NCBI GenBank assembly: GCA_049297855.1
Contig: JBAQVB010000030.1
Span: 1 to 16,875, forward strand
Direction: 5' to 3'
Source of the DNA: CAXYVX01 sp049297855
Lineage (GTDB): Bacteria > Patescibacteriota > Saccharimonadia > Saccharimonadales > Saccharimonadaceae
Length of the DNA stretch: 16,875 nucleotides
Shown piece after piece: positions 6,819 through 12,382 of this stretch. A program made the position numbers and the translations under genes. The notes under the pieces are model-generated. The model saw nothing but the letters and a program-made list of their open reading frames with translations. It had not been told where the DNA came from and did no database searches. The number at the start of each line of letters is the position of its first letter. The first letter of the stretch is position 1.

Positions 6819-7538
6819 TTATAGATCGTATTTGAGCGATGGCAGAATCGTGTTGTTATAATCGTCAAAGAAATTCTGATCGTCCGCAAAAATTTCCAAC
6901 GTATAATTACCGTTTAAGACCGGAAAAAACGCCCCTAAACCGTTAATTTTATCTGAAAACTGCCCTTGTAATAACATGCCTTTGGCTGCCGATCCAATAC
7001 CGGTATTAAGTGTCGTGGCCGTTAATTTGCCCTGCTGTACTAATCCTTGGTTCTGCTGCAAAACCTGCGTATAAGGTTGGCTGGTGATGACCACGCGCAA
7101 GGCGTAGGCTGTATCGGTATTAACCGGTGGCACAGCTAGCGGATAAAAATAGGCCGCAAAATTACCACCACTGTTGCTTTGCACAAATTGCGACCAAGTC
7201 TTTGGATATTGAAAATTAACCGAGCCAAACACAGCCGGCGCCGCAAAAGTCGAAAACGGCTGTTTGAGCGCTGCAACTTTGTCGGCCGCGTCTTTGTCTT
7301 GTTGTGCCGCCACTGCCTTAGTTACCGCCTGATCGGACACCTGTTTGGCGTAGCTCAAACGCGAATTGGCGGCCGTGGTGGCTTTTTGCATCTGCGTATA
7401 ACCCCAAATTCCCACGCCAACTGCTACCAGCATAAAAAAGATCATGCCAAATATAAACACGCCCGCTGCCCCTCGGTCATCGCGCCAGTGGCGCGACAAA
7501 ACGAATTTGAGTTTCGTTGCGCCCTTAATCGTTGCCAT
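6819..7538 (-). CDS. Membrane-anchored extracytoplasmic protein, unknown function
   Basis: 239 residues. A basic N-terminus (KLKFVLSRHWRDDRG) is followed by one strong transmembrane helix (about 24-48, GAAGVFIFGMIFFMLVAVGV), then an Ala/Gln/Lys-rich helical stalk (about 50-92), then a globular domain ending LPSLKYDL. The domain has VNFQYPKTW and a terminal strand of the form 'I-L-P-S-L', loosely reminiscent of PsbP-like folds on bacterial surface proteins, but this is a weak resemblance. Topology suggests the domain faces outside. A ribosome binding site AAGGGAG sits before the ATG, and the gene has its own promoter. Confidence 0.75.
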   Translation of the reverse strand: MATIKGATKLKFVLSRHWRDDRGAAGVFIFGMIFFMLVAVGVGIWGYTQMQKATTAANSRLSYAKQVSDQAVTKAVAAQQDKDAADKVAALKQPFSTFAAPAVFGSVNFQYPKTWSQFVQSNSGGNFAAYFYPLAVPPVNTDTAYALRVVITSQPYTQVLQQNQGLVQQGKLTATTLNTGIGSAAKGMLLQGQFSDKINGLGAFFPVLNGNYTLEIFADDQNFFDDYNNTILPSLKYDL

Positions 7539-7565
7539 AACCGCTCCCTTTTATCATGATCACTA

Positions 7566-7594
7566 AGTATAACCGATTTGTCGAATCGACGCAA
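7566..7594 (-). promoter_or_regulatory. Promoter of the membrane-anchored protein gene
   Basis: TTGCGT (7594-7589), 17-base spacer, TATACT (7571-7566). The predicted start is near 7559, giving a 21-base leader that contains AAGGGAG. Confidence 0.65.
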
Positions 7595-7600
7595 CCCCAT

Positions 7601-8158
7601 TTAAAAATAATAGAGACGCATGCCATTATTGACACCTACAACTTTTTCGCCTGGTAATTCAAAGCCAAAACAAACCACGCGCAACCGCTTGGCGTCGATT
7701 TGCGCCCGATTTTTACGAATAAAATCCGGCACTTTTTTCATGGCACGATTGACTTGAAATAAATAAATCACCGTAGTGTCGCGTGGCAACCGCGCATAGA
7801 AAAAATCCGCCATGCGCACCTCTGATAATGGTCGCTTTTGGTGTTTTTGCACAATTTTGTTGGCACGCAATTTTGGACAATTCATCTTAAAAAACGCCAA
7901 ACGTAGCCGCGACCAAATCACTAAAATCGGGTTGACTTCGTAGCCAATCGCCCGCCGCGCGCCGCGCTTCAGCGACTCAATTAGTACCGCGCCGTCGCCC
8001 GAACCGAGATCGACCACCACATCGTTTTGATCAATTTTCGCCAAATCAAGCGCTTGATGGATCCAAATTTGACGCGTCGGCACAAACGGCGCGCCAAAGA
8101 TAACGCCAAAACCGATCACCGCCAGGAAAATAATCGCAATCGCCCAAACCAGCCACAT
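7601..8158 (-). CDS. Membrane-anchored class I SAM methyltransferase, FAM173/ATPSC-KMT-like
   Basis: 185 residues. An N-terminal hydrophobic helix (about 2-24) is followed by FVPTRQIWIHQALDLAKI, then motif I VVDLGSGDGAVLIES (about 48-62) and motif II AIGYEVNPILVIWSRLR (about 69-86). This order, with a membrane anchor, the 'FVP[ST]R' segment, and the VNPILV motif, is that of FAM173-type methyltransferases. Eukaryotic members trimethylate a lysine of ATP synthase subunit c. The bacterial substrate is unknown, and a membrane protein is a reasonable guess only. The start ATG lies two bases after the xseB stop, as last gene of the YbhN-xseA-xseB operon. Confidence 0.82.
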   Translation of the reverse strand: MWLVWAIAIIFLAVIGFGVIFGAPFVPTRQIWIHQALDLAKIDQNDVVVDLGSGDGAVLIESLKRGARRAIGYEVNPILVIWSRLRLAFFKMNCPKLRANKIVQKHQKRPLSEVRMADFFYARLPRDTTVIYLFQVNRAMKKVPDFIRKNRAQIDAKRLRVVCFGFELPGEKVVGVNNGMRLYYF

Positions 8159-8160
8159 GG

Positions 8161-8412
8161 TCAGGCGTCCGTTTCGTCCGATTTAGACGTCACGGCTGAG
8201 CGCGTAAAATCATGTTTGACGAGCTCAATTTTAGTTTGCTCTCGCGCCAGCTTGTCGCGGATTTGCGTCGCCAACTTTTGACCCTCGGCGAACTTAGCGG
8301 TGACCGCTTCAACGTCGAGATCGCTACTGTTAAACCATGCCACGATTTGTTCTAATTGTTCGAGCAATTCGCGCAGTGACGCCGTCGATTCATTAAACTG
8401 TTTGTCATCCAT
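8161..8412 (-). CDS. xseB: Exodeoxyribonuclease VII small subunit
   Basis: 83 residues with the two-helix XseB pattern: SLRELLEQLEQIVAWFNSSDLDVEAVTAKFAEGQKLATQIRDKL. This subunit binds the large subunit to form exonuclease VII, which degrades single-stranded DNA to oligonucleotides in repair and recombination. It ends with TGA two bases before the methyltransferase start, which shows TGA acting as a stop here. A 36-codon ORF separates it from xseA. Confidence 0.9.
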   Translation of the reverse strand: MDDKQFNESTASLRELLEQLEQIVAWFNSSDLDVEAVTAKFAEGQKLATQIRDKLAREQTKIELVKHDFTRSAVTSKSDETDA

Positions 8413-8414
8413 AA

Positions 8415-8525
8415 TTATCTCGTCGCCTCACTCTTAATATCTATACCACCCCGCTCAACCACCGTAAATCCTGTGCACGTCGGCGTATCGGTAGAATTAA
8501 TCATTTCTGATTTTTGCTTTAACAT
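8415..8525 (-). CDS. Small ORF (36 codons) between xseA and xseB
   Basis: Starts ATG (8525-8523) inside the 3' end of xseA in another frame, preceded by the consensus ribosome binding site GGAGG (8536-8532) at six bases. It ends TAA two bases before the xseB ATG (TAATTATG). A second in-frame ATG (8504) overlaps the xseA stop. The product begins MLKQKSEMINST and ends GGIDIKSEATR. It has one Cys, no membrane helix, and nothing I recognise. The strong ribosome binding site, absence of any other gene in the xseA-xseB gap and tight junctions favour translation. Alternatively the site may serve only to reinitiate ribosomes for xseB. Confidence 0.55.
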   Translation of the reverse strand: MLKQKSEMINSTDTPTCTGFTVVERGGIDIKSEATR

Positions 8526-9741
8526 GTTTGACCTCCGTTTTGATTATATAGTTCAGGTTTTCAATTGTCAAAGATTCGCCAATATTCGGTGCATCCGCAC
8601 GTAAAGCGTGCCCATTTTCGTCACGCACGATAGCGTAACCACGTCGCAAAATCATTGCCGGATCCAACTGTTTTAGTGTAGTCCATAACAGATCAAACTG
8701 ACGCGAGGCGCCCTGCCAAACATTTTGAGTTTGCTCAGCAAATTGGGCAAATTTTTGTTCGACTGAATAATTTATTTGTTCAATTGTTGACTCTGTTATA
8801 TCAATCATGGATCCCAAATCACGATTAACGCGCATCCGAATTTCACGACGATCCGGCACTATAATCTCGGCAGCATTGCTCGGCGTGCTGGCGCGGACGT
8901 CGGCCGCCAGATCGGACAAAGTCGTATCAATTTCATGCCCGACGCCAACAATAGTCGGAATGCGCGAACCGGCAATTTCACGCACCAATTTTTCGTCGTC
9001 AAAAGCCACCAAGTCGTCACGGCTACCGCCACCGCGCAAAATCGCCACCGCCTCAACGTCGGAGTTTTGATTAAACCACCGCAGAGCGTTCGTGATTTGT
9101 TCCGGCGCGCTTTCACCTTGCACTTGTACCGGCGCAACGACCAAAGTGATTCCGCCCAAACGCTCCGACAAAATTTTTACAAAATCGTGATAACCGGCCG
9201 CCTCAACCGACGAAATGACACCAATTTTCTCCGGCAGTTCCGGCAAAGGTCGTTTACGCGCCGGATCGAATAAGCCTTCTCTATTTAATTTATCGCGCAA
9301 TAAGTCAAAGGCGCGCTTGATCGAGCCGGTGCCGACCGGCCGAATGTGCGATATAGTCAGCGAAAATTTACCCCATTTCGTAATGGTTGGCTGCGCCGTG
9401 ACGGCTATTTTCATACCATCCTCAATTGCCACGCGCAAATTAAACACCGACATAAAACAGCCCAAACTCGACTCACTATCCTTGATATCGAAAAAGACCC
9501 ATTTGCCGTGATTGACTTTGAAATTCGCCACCTCGCCGATCACGCGAATTGACGGCGTGGCGGTCTCAAAAATCTGGTTAAACAATGCGCTGGCTTCGGA
9601 AACGGTAAATTCCGGTTTTTGGTCGACCGGAGCTGACTGCGATTTAGCGGGATCGTCCATAATTTCACCGGTCGCCGGATCGATCAAACGGCCGTTGCGA
9701 TCGGTAAAAAAATCCAACTGGCCGTTCGTCGCTTTAGTCAT
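8497..9741 (-). CDS. xseA: Exodeoxyribonuclease VII large subunit
   Basis: Catalytic and DNA-binding subunit of exonuclease VII. Visible: the N-terminal OB-fold (SIRVIGEVANFKVNHGKWVFFDIKDSESSLGCFM), then the exonuclease domain with RPLPELPEKIGVISSVEAAGYHDFVKIL, VQVQGESAPEQI, AILRGGGSRDDLVAFDDEKLVREIAGSRIPTIVGVGHEID, TLSDLAADVRASTPSNAAE, and a C-terminal ILRRGYAIVRDENG segment. The family's length is normal (414 residues). The frame can be extended to a TTG at 9759, but AAGGA sits eight bases before the ATG at 9741, which is chosen. That ATG overlaps the end of the upstream YbhN-like gene by eight bases (ATGACTAA). Confidence 0.95.
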   Translation of the reverse strand: MTKATNGQLDFFTDRNGRLIDPATGEIMDDPAKSQSAPVDQKPEFTVSEASALFNQIFETATPSIRVIGEVANFKVNHGKWVFFDIKDSESSLGCFMSVFNLRVAIEDGMKIAVTAQPTITKWGKFSLTISHIRPVGTGSIKRAFDLLRDKLNREGLFDPARKRPLPELPEKIGVISSVEAAGYHDFVKILSERLGGITLVVAPVQVQGESAPEQITNALRWFNQNSDVEAVAILRGGGSRDDLVAFDDEKLVREIAGSRIPTIVGVGHEIDTTLSDLAADVRASTPSNAAEIIVPDRREIRMRVNRDLGSMIDITESTIEQINYSVEQKFAQFAEQTQNVWQGASRQFDLLWTTLKQLDPAMILRRGYAIVRDENGHALRADAPNIGESLTIENLNYIIKTEVKHVKAKIRND

Positions 9742-11209
9742 CGTCACTATCCTTGTCAATCGTAATGTCGGCGATATTGGCGCGTGCCAGTTTAGCGGTT
9801 TCGTCCGCCGATAATTTCAGCTTTTTGGGCTGACGTTTTTGTAATCCGGCTATGAATTTTTGATCAATTTTAGACGAGACCGATTTATCAGTTTGCGACG
9901 CGTGTGCCGGATGCGCGCGGTTCATAACGGCAGAATCGTGGTGACGATGCTCGGGCGAAATATTGTGGCGGCGATCACGAGACGTCGGCTCTTTCGCTTT
10001 GTGAAAATCAATTTTTGTTACACGCACTGCATTCGGCGCGTCGATGTCGTCCGATTCCGCTTTCTCTGCCGTTTCCTCCGCTTGATCGAACGAACGCGCG
10101 GCGGCGCGCTCCGAGTTGTGCGTCGGTTGACCGTATTTTCGTAACGCACGTTGATAAACCACAAAACCTGAGCTGAGCGTCAACAAAATCAAAATCACAC
10201 GCGCCAAAATCACTCCCGCGAACGCCACGCCCGGCGCAACACTACTGGCCGTTAAAATCCCGATCATAATCGCCTCGTAGGCGCCCGCCCCGCCCGGTGT
10301 AATCATAAACATGCCAGATAACGTCGCCGCGCCGTAGGCAATGAATAAAATCGCTGGATTGACGAACGCGCCCAAACTGGCGAACGCCACCACGAATAGC
10401 CCAACGTCAAAAATAGTGAACAAAAACGCCCAAACAATCGGTTGAACCAAGAGTTTTTTGTCAGTCTTCAGCGCCAAAAAATCTTCGTGAAAATCTAAGA
10501 AAAATTTTTCGGTCGTAGCCGTTTGCATGACGTTCTTTTTGTGATGGTGCGTGATAAAGTCAACAAATCGATTAATTAATCGCGCCAAAAAATCCGCAAA
10601 ACTGAGCATGCGCTCACGCGATCCGATCAGATACGAACCGAAAATCAACATGAAAAATAACGATACTACCGCCACCGTTGTCGCTACCGCCACCCAATTC
10701 GGCATCTGATTGGTCGTCGCGCCCCAGAGCAACGCAAACACCATTAAAACCATGAACACGGCCATCTGCACGACGTATTTCATGATCTGCGCCATGGTCG
10801 ATTGGCCGGCGCTAACGCCGAGTTTACTCAGTCGCCACGACATATAACCGATGCCGGACACGCCACCGGACGGAAAGACGTGATTGATGAAATTGAGTTC
10901 CAATGACATCGACGTAGCCTCAATATTATTGACATGGCGCAATTGCCCGCGGGCGCGCAAATAGGTCAAAAATACTTCGGTGCTAGCGTAATACGAGACG
11001 AATTGCACCGGCAACAACAGCAACAGAATCAACCAATTGGCGTGCGCCATTTCCTGAAAGGCCTTAACAATGTTGCCGCGCGCCACGATCAAAACAATGA
11101 CAATCAGAACGATAGTAGCGACGTTGAGCCAAAATTTAAAACCGCGCGGCTTGGCTTTACGGCGCGACGCGCGATAGCCATCGCGAAAATCACGTTTAAA
11201 CTTTTCCAT
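9734..11209 (-). CDS. YbhN/UPF0104-family multi-pass membrane protein (flippase-like)
   Basis: 491 residues. A basic N-terminus (KFKRDFRDGYRASRRKAKPRG) precedes a hydrophobic region of about seven to eight helices to about residue 345. It contains the family features LNFINHVFPSGGVSGIGYMSWRLSKLGVS, and FMITPGGAGAYEAIMIGIL. These proteins form the 'lysylphosphatidylglycerol synthase transmembrane' family, linked to lipid or polyprenyl-carrier transfer; the substrate here is unknown. The last about 145 residues are hydrophilic and low in complexity (many E, D, K, H, R), ending DKDSDDD, probably a disordered cytoplasmic tail. The ATG at 11209 has no ribosome binding site and lies a few bases after a TATAAT. 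It heads the operon with xseA and xseB. Confidence 0.85.
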   Translation of the reverse strand: MEKFKRDFRDGYRASRRKAKPRGFKFWLNVATIVLIVIVLIVARGNIVKAFQEMAHANWLILLLLLPVQFVSYYASTEVFLTYLRARGQLRHVNNIEATSMSLELNFINHVFPSGGVSGIGYMSWRLSKLGVSAGQSTMAQIMKYVVQMAVFMVLMVFALLWGATTNQMPNWVAVATTVAVVSLFFMLIFGSYLIGSRERMLSFADFLARLINRFVDFITHHHKKNVMQTATTEKFFLDFHEDFLALKTDKKLLVQPIVWAFLFTIFDVGLFVVAFASLGAFVNPAILFIAYGAATLSGMFMITPGGAGAYEAIMIGILTASSVAPGVAFAGVILARVILILLTLSSGFVVYQRALRKYGQPTHNSERAAARSFDQAEETAEKAESDDIDAPNAVRVTKIDFHKAKEPTSRDRRHNISPEHRHHDSAVMNRAHPAHASQTDKSVSSKIDQKFIAGLQKRQPKKLKLSADETAKLARANIADITIDKDSDDD

Positions 11210-11220
11210 TTATGATGTTA

Positions 11221-11229
11221 ATTATAACA
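11221..11229 (-). promoter_or_regulatory. Extended -10 promoter of the YbhN-xseA-xseB operon
   Basis: TGT plus TATAAT (11226-11221). Standard spacing gives a start at about 11214, five bases before the ATG, so the mRNA is nearly leaderless. Confidence 0.65.
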
Positions 11230-11281
11230 TAATCGTAACCGATCGCGCGCATGGGGCAAAACTCGCGCGTCGTATTAGCTT

Positions 11282-11338
11282 TATTCGCTTTCGTCCTTTA
11301 GGACTCATCGGCACAAACACACATTTGTGGAGCGAATA
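11282..11338 (-). ncRNA. Type III hammerhead ribozyme-like motif
   Basis: All parts occur in the right order and spacing on the minus strand. Stem III 5' strand TATTCGC (11338-11332), then U and C (11331-11330) as U16.1 and H17. Stem I CACAAA (11329-11324) with loop TGTGTG pairs with TTTGTG (11317-11312). The core CCGATGA (11311-11305) stands where CUGAUGA is expected. Stem II is GTCC, loop TAAA, GGAC (11304-11293). Then GAAA (11292-11289) and the stem III 3' strand GCGAATA (11288-11282). Stems are 7, 6 and 4 bp with no mismatch. Cleavage would fall between 11330 and 11329. The single deviation is C instead of the conserved U4, which may lower or abolish activity. It lies in the 3' region of the transcript from the 11460-11789 gene. 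Confidence 0.75.
11283..11308 (-). repeat. 26-base repeat, copy 1 (3' half of the hammerhead motif)
   Basis: Identical to 12393-12418 except at 11300 (T on the minus strand here, C there). It covers part of the catalytic core, all of stem II, GAAA and stem III 3' strand. The copies are in the same orientation, 1110 bases apart. Confidence 0.9.
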
Positions 11339-11348
11339 TGACAAGTAG

Positions 11349-11425
11349 ATATAGGTTGGAATTATAGAATGAGAAGCGTGAATTGAGCTTCGCGAATCGC
11401 GAATCTATAAGACCTAATCCTATAT
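11349..11425 (-). other. Long imperfect inverted repeat, probable structured RNA
   Basis: Outer arms ATATAGG/CCTATAT, a second tier TATAGA/TCTATA separated by a partly paired TTAGG/CCAA region, and inside either GAAGC/GCTTC or the near-palindrome TTCGCG-ATT-CGCGAA. It lies between the 11460 stop codon and the hammerhead-like motif, so it would be in the same transcript. It lacks a U-tract and does not look like a simple terminator. On the plus strand it would fold equally well. Confidence 0.55.
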
Positions 11426-11459
11426 TACTCGCCATATGGGCTCAAATCACAATTTGTAG

Positions 11460-11789
11460 TTATTTACGGGAATGTTGGCGATAAATAACCTTACGGCCAT
11501 TCCCGCCCATTACACATCTTCTAACATCACTATCGGTGAATCGTGAATAATCTGCGTATATGATCTTCAAGACTAACTTTATTCGTCCTCCTAGTAGAAC
11601 AGTTCTGTGAGAATCTATTCTGAGCCCTTCTTGTTTGCGTAGCTCCCTCAGTGTTTTACGGACATCGAAGACGCCCCTGATAACTAAATAACTTGCTACA
11701 GGATCCTCCTGCCAGTTCTCCTTGGTCTTGCCGGAGACTTCGATCTCCTCACTGATGGTTATGGAATCAGACTTATTTTTCGCTCCCAT
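11460..11789 (-). CDS. Hypothetical protein of 109 residues
   Basis: A small soluble protein. Its acidic N-terminal part (SITISEEIEVSGKTKENWQED) is followed by a mixed region with VASYLVIRGVFDVRKTLRELRKQEG and a basic C-terminus ending GGNGRKVIYRQHSRK. I do not recognise the family. The frame extends to GTG at 11801, but ATG at 11789 with GGTGG five bases before it is a better start. Codon use and base composition are less GC-rich than in the flanking housekeeping genes, which suggests an accessory gene. It has its own strong promoter, an mRNA starting with a hairpin, and a structured 3' region with a hammerhead-like motif. Confidence 0.6.
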   Translation of the reverse strand: MGAKNKSDSITISEEIEVSGKTKENWQEDPVASYLVIRGVFDVRKTLRELRKQEGLRIDSHRTVLLGGRIKLVLKIIYADYSRFTDSDVRRCVMGGNGRKVIYRQHSRK

Positions 11790-11819
11790 TTTTTCCACCA
11801 CTTTCTACTTGTCGGTACT

Positions 11820-11841
11820 TTCGGAATCGATTGATTCCGAA
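11820..11841 (-). promoter_or_regulatory. Hairpin at the predicted 5' end of the 11460-11789 mRNA
   Basis: TTCGGAATC and GATTCCGAA form a perfect 9-bp stem with a 4-base loop. Given the -10 at 11854-11849, transcription would start at about 11842, so the hairpin begins at the second nucleotide. Such 5'-terminal stems are known to protect mRNAs from decay. It could also be an operator palindrome. Confidence 0.55.
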
Positions 11842-11848
11842 CAATAAC

Positions 11849-11878
11849 ATAATAACACAATTAGTCTACGATCGTCAA
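11849..11878 (-). promoter_or_regulatory. Promoter of the 11460-11789 gene
   Basis: TTGACG (11878-11873), 18-base spacer, TATTAT (11854-11849): near-consensus sigma70-type boxes. Confidence 0.7.
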
Positions 11879-11899
11879 AAACTCACACCGACTAATCGG
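11877..11899 (-). terminator. Possible weak terminator after rpmA
   Basis: A short stem CCGA/TCGG (11899-11888) followed after six bases by five T. The stem is only 4 bp, and the T run overlaps the next -35 box. Confidence 0.3.
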
Positions 11900-11942
11900 C
11901 TAATTAACTTCGCGTGACATATAGTCTTGTCGGATGATTCGA

Positions 11943-12221
11943 TTATTGCGTCACCACTTGCACTTCGGTGCGCGGAACGGTTTTACCGGTGAAAGTTCGT
12001 ACGCGTCGCGACACGAATTTGACCACGCCCGGTTGCGCGGCATGAATTGTGAAATTGCGCGACACGTAAGTGCCCGCACCGGCGATTTTGCTCGCGCCGA
12101 CTTGGCGAACAATGACTTCACCGGCCGTAACGGTTTGACCACCAAAGCGTTTGACGCCCAGGCGATGTCCGGCATTATTGTGAACATTATTGGCGGTTCC
12201 GCCGGCTTTAACATGTGACAT
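11943..12221 (-). CDS. rpmA: Large ribosomal subunit protein bL27
   Basis: bL27 sits near the peptidyl transferase centre of the 50S subunit. The N-terminal part reads MSHVKAGGTANN, followed by the family hallmark RLGVKRFGGQTVTAGEVIVRQ and the terminal IHAAQPGVVKFVSRR, with an extra C-terminal tail of about 20 residues. The start ATG at 12221 has AAGGAGAT at seven bases. In most bacteria rpmA follows rplU (L21); here no rplU is adjacent, and rpmA stands alone with its own promoter and a leader of about 110 bases. The immediate Met-Ser start shows there is no cleavable N-terminal extension like that of Firmicutes bL27. Confidence 0.95.
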   Translation of the reverse strand: MSHVKAGGTANNVHNNAGHRLGVKRFGGQTVTAGEVIVRQVGASKIAGAGTYVSRNFTIHAAQPGVVKFVSRRVRTFTGKTVPRTEVQVVTQ

Positions 12222-12331
12222 TGCTTAATCTCCTTTTCTCGGCTCGCAGTGACGAACCGAAACCTTCGAGCTCTGTCAGGCTTCCAGTTGCGCCAGCTGA
12301 TCGCATTGCTACGATAGCCATTAAATTATTT
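12222..12331 (-). promoter_or_regulatory. rpmA 5' leader, possible autoregulatory structure
   Basis: About 110 bases from the predicted start to the rpmA ATG, unusually long for this window, where several genes have no leader. It contains a stem CGGTTCG/CGAGCCG (7 bp, one wobble, 6-base loop) just before the ribosome binding site. Ribosomal protein leaders are often autoregulatory, but nothing here matches a leader I know. Confidence 0.35.
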
Positions 12332-12337
12332 GCGCTA

Positions 12338-12366
12338 ATTATAACAGACGCTCGCGACAAATGCAA
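12338..12366 (-). promoter_or_regulatory. Promoter of rpmA
   Basis: TTGCAT (12366-12361), 17-base spacer, TATAAT (12343-12338) with upstream TGT, an extended -10. It lies just past the end of the TRM11-like gene. Confidence 0.75.
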
Positions 12367-12382
12367 ATCGCGCGCGCCAGTT

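Noticed and set aside
11220..11308. Short ORF starting MSPKGRKRIK inside the hammerhead-like motif
   Set aside because: No ribosome binding site, under 30 codons, and it starts within the ribozyme core. It is explained by the repeat shared with the methyltransferase end.
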